From NCBI GenBank assembly GCA_036510975.1, contig DATCCY010000072.1, forward strand, positions 1-64,000: a stretch of 64,000 bases of DNA, read 5' to 3'. The position numbers were made by a program, and so were the translations under genes. This document shows, piece by piece, positions 24,684-33,694 of the stretch. A model generated the notes under the pieces. The model had not been told where the DNA came from. It ran no database searches and saw only the letters and a list, made by a program, of their open reading frames with translations. The stretch is from Longivirga sp036510975. GTDB taxonomy: Bacteria > Actinomycetota > Actinomycetes > S36-B12 > CAIYMF01. Position 1 is the first letter of the stretch. Every line of letters starts with the position of its first letter.

Positions 24684-27600
24684 GGCAGCACCTCGCGGCC
24701 CTCGTCGCTCGCCGGGCAGGCACGGCGGAACGGACACACCCGGCACGCGTCGCCCGGCTGGGCGGGGAAGCGCTCCTCACGAACCCGATGGTCGGCGGTC
24801 TCGAGCGCGACGTCGACCCAGGTGACGCCCTCGCCGATCCCGTCCTGGGCCTGCACGTCCGGCCCGTCGCGTCCGAGCCGCAGCAGCACGAGCTCGGCTC
24901 CCCCGACCGGCGGCGCAGCTCCCGGCGCGGGCAGCCCGGCCGCGACGCGCGCCTCGTCCGGCAGGGTGTCGAGCGCACCCTCGCGGACGGCCACCTGGTA
25001 GACGCCGAGCTGCGGGTGCGCGGGCAGCTCGGCGGCGGGCAGCTTGCTCTTCTGCGTCTTGAGGTCGGCGATGCGCACGGCGCCGCTCCCGTCGACCTCG
25101 ACCCGGTCGAAGGAGCCGCGCAGCGTCACGCCTCGGGCACCCACGTCGACCGTCACCTCGAACCGGTGCTCGCTGGCCACGAACGTGCGATCGGCTCGCG
25201 TCGTGTGCCACACGAGGAAGCGGCGTACGGCCTCGCCGGCGGCAACCCGCTCGGCGCGTGACTGCCAGGCGGCCTCGAAGCCGAGGTCGGCCCAGACCGA
25301 GTCGATCCGCTCGTCGAGGACGTCGGGGTCGGCGGGGAGCAGCTCGCGCGCGACCGAGTCGGCGAGCACGTGGACGATCGAGCCGAAACCGAGCGCCGTC
25401 GAGCGCGCGACGTCGGCGTGAACCTCGTGGCCGAGGAACCACTGCAGCGGGCAGCGGCTCATCCCCGACAGCTGGCTGCCGGAGAACGACAGCGGCTCGT
25501 CGTGCGGGCGCACGGGGACCTCGGACGCGGTGGGGTCAAGGACACCCCACCAGCGGTCCGGGTGCGCGTGGGGCACCAGCGCCGCTCCGGAGTCGTCGGC
25601 CGCATCGGCCAGCACCGCCAGCCTGCGCACCGCGGCGGCGCGCAGCGGCTCGGACAGCGTCGGGTCGACGGCGGCCCGGCGCAGTGCCGCCACCAGGCCG
25701 GCGGCGGACAGCGACCGGGCCGGCCGGCCGCTCAGGTGGACGGGCTCCACTCCCTCGAGCACGTCGTCGAGGAAGCGCGAGGGCTGAGCGCCGTCGGGAA
25801 GGGCGGAGCGCACCGCCGTGACGAGGAGCCGCTCCTGCGCCCGCGTGCATGCGACGTAGAACAGCCGGCGCTCCTCCGCGAGCAGCACCGACGGCGGCGG
25901 CGCGTCGACGAGCCCGTCGCGCTCGAGGCGATCGGCCTGCAGCAGCGAGCCGCGCCGCCGCAGGTCCGGCCACCCGCCCTCCTGGACGCCGGCGACGACG
26001 ACGAGCCGCCACTGAAGCCCCTTGGACCGGTGCGCGGTGAGCAGCCGGACGGCCGGACCGCGGACTCCCTTCTCCGCCAAGGACTCCGCCGGGATCTGCT
26101 GCTCGCGCAGCTCGGCCAGGAAGTTCTCGACGCCGCGACGTCCCGAGTAGCGCTCCTCGATGCGCTCCGCCGCGGCGAACAGCGCGAGGACGGCGTCGAG
26201 GTCGGAGTCGGCCCGGCGACCGGCGTCGCCGCCGCGCAGCGCGGCGGCCTCGAGCCGGGTCGGCCATCCGGACCCGCCCCGGGCGGCCGTGCCGGACCAC
26301 ACCGACCACAGCACCTCCTCCGCGCTGCCCTGGCGGGCGACGACGGCGCGCGCGTCGTGCAGCAGGCGGCCGAGGCGGCGCACCGCGGCGAGGGCACCGT
26401 GCGCCCGGGCATCACGGCTGCGCGACGACGTCGAGAGGGGCGGCACCGCACCGGGGTCGGCGACGAGCTGCTCGACGAGCGCCCGGACCAGCGAGGCCGA
26501 GGGCGTGGGGCGCACGAGGTCGGGGTCGTCGCGCTCGATACGGCGCAACGCCCGGCCGAGGCGACGAAGGTCGGCGGGGTCCGCGTCAGCCAGCGGCGAG
26601 AGCAGCAGGGTGCGCATCGTGTCGTCGTCGAGGGTGGCGGGGTCGACGACGGCCTCGAGCAGGGTCAGCAGCGGTGCGACGGCCGACTCGAGGTGCAGCG
26701 GCAGCTCGTCGCCCGCCACCTCGACCGGCACGCCGGCCGTGGCGAGGGCCCGGCGCAGGGGGGGCACCGAGCGCCGGCCGCTGCGCACGATCACGGCCAT
26801 CGAGTCCCAGGGCACCGCCTGCTCGAGGTGGGCGCGACGCAGCACGTCGGCGATGTGCGCCGCCTCGGCCCACTCCGAGTCGAACGTGCGGACCTCGACG
26901 ATGCCGTCGCCGTACGGCGCACCCACGCATTCCGTTCTGCGGTGAGCCTTCACGAGCTCGGTGGGCAACGGCGCCAGCGAGGAGGTGCGCAGGACCCGCG
27001 AGGCCGCAGCGCGGATCACGGGGCCGAAGCGACGGGTGCTGCGCAGAACGACCGTGGGTGCCGGAGACCCGTCGGCCGCGGGGAAGGCGCCGCGGAAGCC
27101 GAGGATGCCGGTGGGGTCGGCGCCGCGGAAGGTGTAGATCGACTGGTCGGGGTCACCGACGACCACGAACTCGGCGTCCGGTGCGACGAGGCCGGCGAGC
27201 AGGCGCACCTGCGCGGGGTCGGTGTCCTGGTACTCGTCGACGAACACCGCGCGGTAGCGGGCGCGCAGCTCGCGCTGCACCTGCGGCTCGTGGGCGAGCA
27301 GCGCCGCGCGGTGGACCACCTCGGTGTAGTCAGCCACGCCCTCGGCGTCGAGCACGTCGAGGTATTCCCCGAGGAACTGCCCGACCGCGCGCCAGGCCGG
27401 CCCGAGCTCCCCGGCGTGGGGTGCGATCCGCTCCAGGTCGGTCGGGTCCAGACCGAGCGCGCGTGCCTTCGCCACGACCGCGCGCACCTCCGCGGCGAGG
27501 CCGCGGGTGCCGAGCGCGGCGCTGAGGTCGACCGGCCAGTCGAGCCGGCCGTCGCGCACCGAGTGCGTGAGCAGTTCGCGCAGGCGCAGCTCCTGCTCGG

Positions 27601-28024
27601 GGCCGGACAGCAGCCGCAACGGCTCGAGGAACGCCTCGGGGTCGGACTGCTGGCGCACGAGGGCGTAGCTGAACGAGTGGAAGGTCGACACTGTGGGCAC
27701 GACGCCGCCGCCCACCCGCGCGGTGACGCGCTCGCGCCACTCCTGCGCGGCCTTGCGACCGAAGGTCAGGCCCAGGACCTCGTCGGGCCGCAGCCGGTCG
27801 GCGCCCTGCAGCCGGTCGACCATCGCCTCGACCAGCGTGGTGGTCTTCCCGGTGCCCGGTCCGGCCAGGACGAGCATCGGGCCCAGACGGTGGGCCACCA
27901 CCCGGCGCTGGTCCTCGTCGAGCGGCGGGGCGTCGACCGCCAGCGGCGAGGTGCGGTCGAGCCGCAGCCGCGGTGGCGTCCGAGACGTGACGTCGGCGGC
28001 GGGAGCGGCGGCGCGGACTGTCAC
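24680..28024 (-). CDS. adnA: AdnA-type helicase-nuclease subunit with Fe-S cluster
   Basis: A 1114-residue UvrD-like helicase fused to a RecB nuclease. Walker A is GPGTGKTT (residues 55-62), motif II DEYQDTD, GDPDQSIYTF, TAHRSKGLQW and VACTRAQERLL follow. The C-terminal nuclease has IADLKTQKSK, and a first cysteine (RCPLQW) with CRVCPFRRAC makes the four cysteines of a 4Fe-4S AddB-type nuclease. The partner of AdnB in break resection; in mycobacteria its motor is secondary, but here the ATPase motifs look intact. GTG start. The ATL gene lies 72 bases upstream on the same strand. Confidence 0.9.
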   Translation of the reverse strand: MTVRAAAPAADVTSRTPPRLRLDRTSPLAVDAPPLDEDQRRVVAHRLGPMLVLAGPGTGKTTTLVEAMVDRLQGADRLRPDEVLGLTFGRKAAQEWRERVTARVGGGVVPTVSTFHSFSYALVRQQSDPEAFLEPLRLLSGPEQELRLRELLTHSVRDGRLDWPVDLSAALGTRGLAAEVRAVVAKARALGLDPTDLERIAPHAGELGPAWRAVGQFLGEYLDVLDAEGVADYTEVVHRAALLAHEPQVQRELRARYRAVFVDEYQDTDPAQVRLLAGLVAPDAEFVVVGDPDQSIYTFRGADPTGILGFRGAFPAADGSPAPTVVLRSTRRFGPVIRAAASRVLRTSSLAPLPTELVKAHRRTECVGAPYGDGIVEVRTFDSEWAEAAHIADVLRRAHLEQAVPWDSMAVIVRSGRRSVPPLRRALATAGVPVEVAGDELPLHLESAVAPLLTLLEAVVDPATLDDDTMRTLLLSPLADADPADLRRLGRALRRIERDDPDLVRPTPSASLVRALVEQLVADPGAVPPLSTSSRSRDARAHGALAAVRRLGRLLHDARAVVARQGSAEEVLWSVWSGTAARGGSGWPTRLEAAALRGGDAGRRADSDLDAVLALFAAAERIEERYSGRRGVENFLAELREQQIPAESLAEKGVRGPAVRLLTAHRSKGLQWRLVVVAGVQEGGWPDLRRRGSLLQADRLERDGLVDAPPPSVLLAEERRLFYVACTRAQERLLVTAVRSALPDGAQPSRFLDDVLEGVEPVHLSGRPARSLSAAGLVAALRRAAVDPTLSEPLRAAAVRRLAVLADAADDSGAALVPHAHPDRWWGVLDPTASEVPVRPHDEPLSFSGSQLSGMSRCPLQWFLGHEVHADVARSTALGFGSIVHVLADSVARELLPADPDVLDERIDSVWADLGFEAAWQSRAERVAAGEAVRRFLVWHTTRADRTFVASEHRFEVTVDVGARGVTLRGSFDRVEVDGSGAVRIADLKTQKSKLPAAELPAHPQLGVYQVAVREGALDTLPDEARVAAGLPAPGAAPPVGGAELVLLRLGRDGPDVQAQDGIGEGVTWVDVALETADHRVREERFPAQPGDACRVCPFRRACPASDEGREVLP

Positions 28025-28096
28025 AGGGACGATCCCACCACGCAGGTCAGACAGACGCCGGGCACCCCCGTGCCCCGCGCCGCCGGTGCAGGACCG

Positions 28097-28462
28097 TCAG
28101 GCACCAGGCCACCACCGCGCAGCGGTGATGTCGACCTTCGTCCCCGACGCCGTCAACGGCGTCCCCTCGCGGCGGTGCCTCCGCAGCGCCTCCGCCTCGT
28201 GCCCGGCGGGCGGCGAGCCGTCGGAGCGGATCACCCGGTGCCACGGCACCCCCGAGCCGAAGCGCGCCATCACGGTCCCCACCGCCCGCGCGCCCCCCGA
28301 CCCGAGGACCGCCGCGACATCGCCGTAGGCCATCACCCGGCCGGCGGGGATCTGCTCGACGAGGTCGAGGACCGCCTCCGCGAAGGGGGTCGGCAGCCCG
28401 GCGACGGGGTCGACGACGGCGGGTCGGCCGGCGCGGGGCGAGGCGGAGGTCACGCGACGCAT
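28097..28462 (-). CDS. MGMT-like alkyltransferase-like (ATL) protein lacking the acceptor cysteine
   Basis: A 121-residue protein with the O6-alkylguanine-DNA-alkyltransferase C-terminal fold: YGDVAAVLGSGGARAVG (helix-turn-helix, with the arginine-finger region) and PWHRVIRSDG. The normal active-site PCHRV is PWHRV here, so no alkyl transfer can occur. ATL proteins bind alkylated guanine and flag it for nucleotide excision repair. The ATG at 28462 has GGAGG 8 bases upstream; an alternative GTG lies at 28453. It sits upstream of adnA, 72 bases away on the same strand, and is divergent from the flippase. Confidence 0.88.
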   Translation of the reverse strand: MRRVTSASPRAGRPAVVDPVAGLPTPFAEAVLDLVEQIPAGRVMAYGDVAAVLGSGGARAVGTVMARFGSGVPWHRVIRSDGSPPAGHEAEALRRHRREGTPLTASGTKVDITAARWWPGA

Positions 28463-28502
28463 CCTGCCCGCCTCCACGCCCGCAGGCCGAACGGATGGGA
28501 CG

Positions 28503-30923
28503 ATGCACCCCGTGCCCCACGCCGTCCCCCTCGACCTCGACGACGACGGGGGCTCGGGCACGCTCGTGATCGAGGACGGCGTCATCCCGAGACGGGTCCG
28601 CCGGCCCGTGGACCTCGTCCGGTTCGCCGTCGCCCTCATCGCCTTCGCGGCCGTCGTGGCGATCTCGTACTTCCTCACCGCGACCTCGACCGGCATCGAC
28701 CAGGACATCCTCGGCGCGAGCGGGAAGATCCCCGAGCTGCTGCGCTTCGTGCTCAACCTCGTCGCGGGTCTCGGCGTCCTCGCCCTGCCGGTCGCCGCCG
28801 CCGTCGACATGCTCGTACGACGCCGCAGCCGCCAGCTCGTCGACGCCGTCGGCGCCATGCTCCTGGCCGCCGCGCTCTGCGTGCTGGCCACCTGGCTGGT
28901 CACCGCCTACGCACCCGAGCGGCTGCTGGTGGCCATCACCGGCGACCCGACAGGCAGCCGCATCGTGCTCAACCCGATCGTGGCCGGGCTCGTCGCGTTC
29001 ACGACGGTCGGGCGGCTGCTCGGACGCGCCCGCTGGGGCGCCTTCGCGGCGGTGACGATCGCCGCGGTCGCCGTCGTGCCGCTAACGACCAAGACCACGA
29101 CGAGCCAGGTCATCGCGATGTCGCTGGCCCTGGGCTGGGCCGTGGGCCTCGCGACCCGCTACACCCTCGGCACCCCCACCACGCGCCCCAGCGGGCTGCA
29201 GGTCGCCGAGGCGCTCGACCGCGCCGCCCTCCCGGTGACCGTGCTGCGCGCGAACAAGAACACCGCACGCGGGCGGCAGTACACCGCCTTCACCCGGCGC
29301 CGCGAGGCACTGCGGGTGAACGTCTACGACCGCGACCTCGAGGGTGCGGGCCTCGCCCGGGCGGTGTGGCGCCAGCTGCGGCTGCGCACCGACCCCGCGA
29401 ACCCGAGCGTGTTCTCGATGCGCGCCCAGCTCGAGCACGCCGCGCTGATGTCCTACGCCGCCTCCGCCGCCGGCGGCCGCGTGCCGACCCTGCGCGCAGT
29501 CGTCGAGGTGGGTCCGGACTCCACGCTGCTGGCCTACGACGAGGTCCCCGGCCGCACCTTCGCCGAGCTCGCCGACGGCACCGTCACCGACTCCGACCTC
29601 GACGCCGTCTTCCGCGCGGTGCGCACGCTGCACGACGAGCGCATCGTGCACCGGGCCCTCTCGCCGGAGCAGCTGATCAAGGCCGACGACGGCTCGATCT
29701 GGCTGGCGGGCGTGCAGCACGGCACGATCGCCGCGAGCGACGTCCAGGAGCGCATCGACCTCGCGGAGCTGCTCGTGACGGCGGCCCTGCTCACCGACGT
29801 CCCCCGCGCGGTGGCCACTGGCGCCCGGACCTTCGGTGCCGACCGGCTCACCCGCGCGCTGCCCGCGCTGCAGAGCATCGCCCTGTCCGCCGACACCCGC
29901 CGCCGGGTCCGCAGCGACAAGAGGGTGCTGGTCGAGCTTCGCGACGAGCTCATCGCGCTGCGTCCCTCGGCCGCCGAGACCGAGCAGCTCGAGCTGCGCC
30001 GGGTGAAGCCCCGCACGCTCTTCACGATCGTGGCTGGCTCGATCGCGGCGTACGTCCTGGTCTCGCAGCTCGCGCAGGTGGACCTGCTCGGGCTGGTCCG
30101 CAGCGCGCAGCTGAACTGGGCGCTGGCAGCGCTCGGCCTGTCGTTCCTCACCTTCGTCGGGGCGGCGCTGTCGCTGTCGGGGTTCGTGCCGGAGAAGCTC
30201 TCGCACGTGCGGACCTTCGCCGCGCAGCTCGCGGCCGCGTTCGCGACCCTCGTCTCGCCCCCGACGGTGGGCGCAGTGGCGGTCAACGTGCGCTACCTGC
30301 AGAAGTCCGGGCTGCACCCCGCGCTCGCCGCGGCGAGCGTCGGAGTCTCGCAGGTGTTCGCGTTCTTCGTGCACATCGGTCTGCTGTTCCTCACCGCCAT
30401 CGCGGCAGGACAGCAGGCCGACATCCACTTCGCGCCGCCGAAGGCGGCCGTGATCGCCGTCGTCGTGGTGGTGGTGCTGCTCGGCCTGCTGCTGCTGTTC
30501 GGACCGGTGCGCAAGACGATCTCGGAGCGGGTGCGGCCGATCCTGGCCGAGGTGGGTCCGCGGCTGCTCACCATCGCGCAGCGGCCGTGGAAGATCGTCG
30601 AGGGCGTGGGCGGGATCCTGCTGCTCAACGCCGCGTTCGCGCTGTGCATGATCTCGTGCTGCGAGGCCTTCGGGCAGAGCCGCGGCAACTGGGCCGCCGT
30701 CGCCCTGGTCTACCTCGCCGGCTCCACCCTCGGCCAGGCCGCGCCGACCCCCGGCGGCCTCGGCGCCGTGGAGGCGGCGTACATCGCGGGCCTCACCCTC
30801 GCCGGCATCGACTCCGGGGTCGCCGTCTCAGCGACGCTGCTCTTCCGCCTCCTGACCTTCTGGCTCCCCACGGTCCCCGGCTACTTCAGCTTCAACTGGC
30901 TCCAACGAGTGGGCGGCCTGTAG
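28503..30923 (+). CDS. Flippase-like membrane protein with a central kinase-like domain
   Basis: An 806-residue three-part membrane protein. Residues 1-220 have five or six membrane helices. Residues 230-490 are a soluble segment that resembles a protein-kinase fold (YDEVPGRTFAEL, then RIVHRALSPEQLI and WLAGVQHG, like HRD and DFG positions but lacking their catalytic residues). Residues 500-806 have a further seven or eight helices of the lysylphosphatidylglycerol synthetase/flippase family (LAAAFATLVSPPTVGAVAV; PTPGGLGAVEAAYIAGL). It is probably a lipid or glycolipid translocator with a pseudokinase insert. It shares an upstream region with the divergent ATL gene. Confidence 0.8.
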   Translation: MHPVPHAVPLDLDDDGGSGTLVIEDGVIPRRVRRPVDLVRFAVALIAFAAVVAISYFLTATSTGIDQDILGASGKIPELLRFVLNLVAGLGVLALPVAAAVDMLVRRRSRQLVDAVGAMLLAAALCVLATWLVTAYAPERLLVAITGDPTGSRIVLNPIVAGLVAFTTVGRLLGRARWGAFAAVTIAAVAVVPLTTKTTTSQVIAMSLALGWAVGLATRYTLGTPTTRPSGLQVAEALDRAALPVTVLRANKNTARGRQYTAFTRRREALRVNVYDRDLEGAGLARAVWRQLRLRTDPANPSVFSMRAQLEHAALMSYAASAAGGRVPTLRAVVEVGPDSTLLAYDEVPGRTFAELADGTVTDSDLDAVFRAVRTLHDERIVHRALSPEQLIKADDGSIWLAGVQHGTIAASDVQERIDLAELLVTAALLTDVPRAVATGARTFGADRLTRALPALQSIALSADTRRRVRSDKRVLVELRDELIALRPSAAETEQLELRRVKPRTLFTIVAGSIAAYVLVSQLAQVDLLGLVRSAQLNWALAALGLSFLTFVGAALSLSGFVPEKLSHVRTFAAQLAAAFATLVSPPTVGAVAVNVRYLQKSGLHPALAAASVGVSQVFAFFVHIGLLFLTAIAAGQQADIHFAPPKAAVIAVVVVVVLLGLLLLFGPVRKTISERVRPILAEVGPRLLTIAQRPWKIVEGVGGILLLNAAFALCMISCCEAFGQSRGNWAAVALVYLAGSTLGQAAPTPGGLGAVEAAYIAGLTLAGIDSGVAVSATLLFRLLTFWLPTVPGYFSFNWLQRVGGL

Positions 30924-30939
30924 TTCCCTGCGGCTCCAA

Positions 30940-30962
30940 GCGACCGCGCACAGCGCGGTCGC
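30940..30962 (+). terminator. Flippase-gene terminator hairpin
   Basis: A perfect 10-bp stem with a 3-base loop (30940-30949, 30953-30962), 17 bases after the flippase stop. Confidence 0.75.
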
Positions 30963-31015
30963 GTCGCCGCCCGCCTCCGCCGTCGCGGCAGGTCGGTGGC
31001 CCAGGCCACCAACAG

Positions 31016-31056
31016 AACGGGAGCGCCCGCCCCTGATGGGGCAGACGCTCCCCGTT
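31016..31056. terminator. Second, bidirectional hairpin between the flippase gene and moeZ
   Basis: AACGGGAGCG (31016-31025) pairs with CGCTCCCCGTT (31046-31056) with one bulge, enclosing an inner GCCCC-TGAT-GGGGC stem-loop (31029-31042). It lies between two convergent genes and could stop transcription in both directions. Confidence 0.6.
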
Positions 31057-31123
31057 CGCCGCTTTGGGCTTCGGCCGTACTGCTTCCTTGCCCGCACGTC
31101 TCACGACCCGGAGCTTGGAGCCG

Positions 31124-32296
31124 TCAGTAGGACGCCTTCTCGGGTTCGATCTGGCTGACCCAGGCGACGACTCCGCCGCCGACGTGGACGGCGTCGGAGT
31201 AGCCCGCGCCCTTGACGATCGCGAGGACCTCGGCCGAGCGCACACCGCTCTTGCAGTGCAGCACGATCGGCTTGTCGTTCGGCAGGTCCTCGAGCGCCTT
31301 GCCGGACAGGAACTCACCCTTGGGCACGAGCACCGCACCCGGGATGCTCACGATGTCCCACTCGTTGCGCTCGCGTACGTCGATGAGCACGAAGTCGCGC
31401 TCACCGGCCGCGCGCTCGTCGAGCATCTCCTTGAGCGTGACGACCGAGATCGTGTGCCCGATCGCGGCGTCGGCCGCCTCCTCCGAGATGGCCCCGCAGA
31501 ACGCGTCGTAGTCGATGAGCCCGGTGATCTTCTCCGCGTTGGGGTCCTTGCGGATCTTCACGGTGCGGTAGGACATCTCGAGGGCGTCGTAGACCATGAG
31601 GCGCCCGAGCAGCGAGTCGCCGATGCCGGTGATCAGCTTGATCGCCTCGGTGACCATGACCGAGCCGATCGACGCGCACAGCACGCCGAGCACGCCGCCC
31701 TCGGCGCACGAGGGCACCATGCCGGGAGGCGGGGGCTCGGGGTAGAGGTCGCGGTAGTTCGGGCCGTACTCGTCCCAGAACACCGAGACCTGGCCCTCGA
31801 AGCGGTAGATCGAGCCCCAGACGTACGGCTTGCCGAGCAGCACCGCGGCGTCGTTGACCATGTAGCGCGTCGCGAAGTTGTCGGTGCCGTCGACGATGAG
31901 GTCGTAGCCGGCGAAGATCTCGAGCACGTTGTCGTTGTCGAGCCGCGTGTCGTGGACGATGACGTTCACGTGCGGGTTGATCTCGAGCACGGAGTCGCGC
32001 GCGGACTCGGCCTTCGAGCGGCCGATGTCGCTCTGGCCGTGGATGATCTGGCGCTGCAGGTTCGACTCGTCGACCGTGTCGAACTCGACGATGCCCAGCG
32101 TGCCGACACCGGCAGCCGCGAGGTACATCAGGGCGGGGCTGCCGAGGCCTCCGGCGCCGACGCACAGCACCCGGGCGTTCTTCAGCCGCTTCTGCCCGGC
32201 CATCCCCACCTCGGGGATGATGATGTGGCGGCTGTAGCGGCGTACCTCGTCGACGGTGAGCGCCTCAGCGGGCTCGACCAGCGGCGGCAGGGACAC
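31124..32296 (-). CDS. moeZ: Adenylyltransferase/sulfurtransferase MoeZ
   Basis: A 390-residue fusion of an E1/ThiF-type adenylyltransferase (ATP-binding VGAGGLGSPALMYLAAAG near 45-62, then the DN.ATRY and CAEGGVLGVL loops) and a C-terminal rhodanese with the active-site CKSGVRS (Cys348). It activates and thiolates the C-terminal GG of MoaD/ThiS/CysO-type carriers for molybdopterin, thiamin and cysteine synthesis. GTG 32296 has GAGGAG 6 bases upstream; the longer ORF adds a Gly/Pro-rich segment without sense. The E1 zinc cysteines of MoeB are not apparent, as is usual for MoeZ. It is convergent with the flippase gene. Confidence 0.93.
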   Translation of the reverse strand: MSLPPLVEPAEALTVDEVRRYSRHIIIPEVGMAGQKRLKNARVLCVGAGGLGSPALMYLAAAGVGTLGIVEFDTVDESNLQRQIIHGQSDIGRSKAESARDSVLEINPHVNVIVHDTRLDNDNVLEIFAGYDLIVDGTDNFATRYMVNDAAVLLGKPYVWGSIYRFEGQVSVFWDEYGPNYRDLYPEPPPPGMVPSCAEGGVLGVLCASIGSVMVTEAIKLITGIGDSLLGRLMVYDALEMSYRTVKIRKDPNAEKITGLIDYDAFCGAISEEAADAAIGHTISVVTLKEMLDERAAGERDFVLIDVRERNEWDIVSIPGAVLVPKGEFLSGKALEDLPNDKPIVLHCKSGVRSAEVLAIVKGAGYSDAVHVGGGVVAWVSQIEPEKASY

Positions 32297-32442
32297 GGTC
32301 GTCTCCTCGATCGGGGGCGCAACGGCGGGTACGGCGTGCTCGCAGGTCAACGGTGCCAGAGCCGCTCTTGTTCCTCGCACCCGGGTCCACCCCTCGGACC
32401 CCCGTCCCATTCCTTGGACACCGGCCGGCGGCACGACCGCCA

Positions 32443-32478
32443 GGGGCCCCGGCCCTCCCCCGAGGGGACCGGGACCCC
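32443..32478 (-). terminator. Hairpin downstream of the first SigE-type anti-sigma gene
   Basis: GGGGCCCCGG (32443-32452) pairs with CCGGGACCCC (32469-32478), one G-U, with an inner CCCC/GGGG stem. It lies 55 bases after the stop of the anti-sigma gene and before moeZ. No gene was found in 32297-32533 apart from this hairpin and the moeZ upstream region. Confidence 0.6.
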
Positions 32479-32533
32479 CGGCCCGCACGACCGGCGCGCT
32501 GTGGGTGCGCCGAGCGTCCGGTTCCGGCAGGCG

Positions 32534-33694
32534 TCAGCGGGCCCAGCTCGCGGCGACGAGCAGCGCGGCCGCCAGCTGCTCCTGGGGCGAGGGCGTCGAT
32601 GTCGCCGGCCCGTTCGGGACGAACCGTGCGGTGGACGGGCCACCGCTGATCGTGAGCCGCTGGCCGTCGCCGAGGGTCACCTGCCCCTGCGTCGTGCGGT
32701 AGGGAAGGTTGGCGATGGGCGTCACCACGGAGCCGTCCCGGCCCACGACGGAGACCAGGGCGAACCCGCTCGAGAACGTCGCGCTGAGCCGGACCGGGTC
32801 GCCGAACCCCGCGATGCGCTGCTGCGGCTGCCCGGCGGTACCGACCGCGGCACGCGCCTGCTCGGCGGTGAGCGTCGCGGTCCAGCGTCCCTCGACGGCA
32901 CCCACCCCGGTGAAGCGCAACGACCGCAGGAAGGTGTCGAGCTGATCCATCCAGCCCGCGGCGTGGGCGTTCTGCGTCGGCGCGTCTGCCCAGACGAGCA
33001 CCGGTGCAGCCCCCGGACCCATGTCGATGACGACGTAGCGCGCAAGGCTCCCTCCGCTGATGTCCTGGCAGGCGACCGAACCGCAGCCCAGGGCGCCGTT
33101 GAGATCGTCGATCGTCTGGACGCGCAGGTCGGTCGCCGCATGGCCGTCGACCGTCATCGGCGCCGACGAGGTGATCCGGATCTTGCCGGAGTCGCCCAGC
33201 GCCGTGAGGTGGTCCACCAGGCCTTGCCGGTCGACGGCCACCACCGAGCTCGCGGAGGTCACCCCCGAGACCCAGCTGACCGAGAGAGCGCCGCAGTCGG
33301 CGTCCGTGACGCAGTGGTTCCAGAACTGGTAGGAGCTGCTCTGGTAGACGCGCGGCGCGGTTCCCTCGAGGAGCCACGCGGGCAGCGTGGCGGTGAACGG
33401 GTCGACGAAGAACGCGCTCGTGTACGACGCCGACGTCGCCGGGGCCGGCGACGGGGTCGCGGGCTCGGCTTTCCCGTTCAGACGCGGCCAGACGGTGAGC
33501 GCCGCGAACGCGACGGCGACTGCAGCGGCCAGGGCGACAACGCCCAGCGCCGTGCGTCGGACGCGCGTGTCGTGGTCGATCCGGTCGAGATGATCGTGGA
33601 GGACCTCGGCCTCACGAGTGGTGTCCGTGCTCATTGCTGCCTCCTGGGCGTCCGCCCGCAAGGTGGCGACGACAGCGTGCTCGAGCTCGTTCAT
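32534..33694 (-). CDS. Membrane anti-sigma-type protein partnered with SigE-family sigma factor (copy 1)
   Basis: A 386-residue protein with a short cytoplasmic N-terminus, a single membrane helix near 45-67, a Ser/Pro/Ala linker and an extracytoplasmic domain with two cysteine pairs (HCVTDADCG, GCGSVACQD). This layout is typical of partners of SigE-family sigma factors: the cytoplasmic part is expected to hold the sigma factor and the outside domain to sense a signal. No zinc (HxxxCxxC) motif is present. The ATG overlaps the sigma stop by 4 bases. It is a paralogue of the second copy (34375-35166), sharing CQDI and RYVVxDMG, but carries about 120 extra C-terminal residues. Confidence 0.7.
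   Translation of the reverse strand: MNELEHAVVATLRADAQEAAMSTDTTREAEVLHDHLDRIDHDTRVRRTALGVVALAAAVAVAFAALTVWPRLNGKAEPATPSPAPATSASYTSAFFVDPFTATLPAWLLEGTAPRVYQSSSYQFWNHCVTDADCGALSVSWVSGVTSASSVVAVDRQGLVDHLTALGDSGKIRITSSAPMTVDGHAATDLRVQTIDDLNGALGCGSVACQDISGGSLARYVVIDMGPGAAPVLVWADAPTQNAHAAGWMDQLDTFLRSLRFTGVGAVEGRWTATLTAEQARAAVGTAGQPQQRIAGFGDPVRLSATFSSGFALVSVVGRDGSVVTPIANLPYRTTQGQVTLGDGQRLTISGGPSTARFVPNGPATSTPSPQEQLAAALLVAASWAR

Noticed and set aside
21423..25001. Open frame of 1192 codons antisense to adnB
   Set aside because: Mirrors adnB's codon bias in another frame; no recognisable domain.
25370..31036. Open frame of 1888 codons on the plus strand across adnA, the ATL gene and the flippase
   Set aside because: It is antisense to well-supported genes in part and follows other frames elsewhere. 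High GC content removes stop codons from non-coding frames, and the translation is Arg/Pro/Gly-rich without domains.
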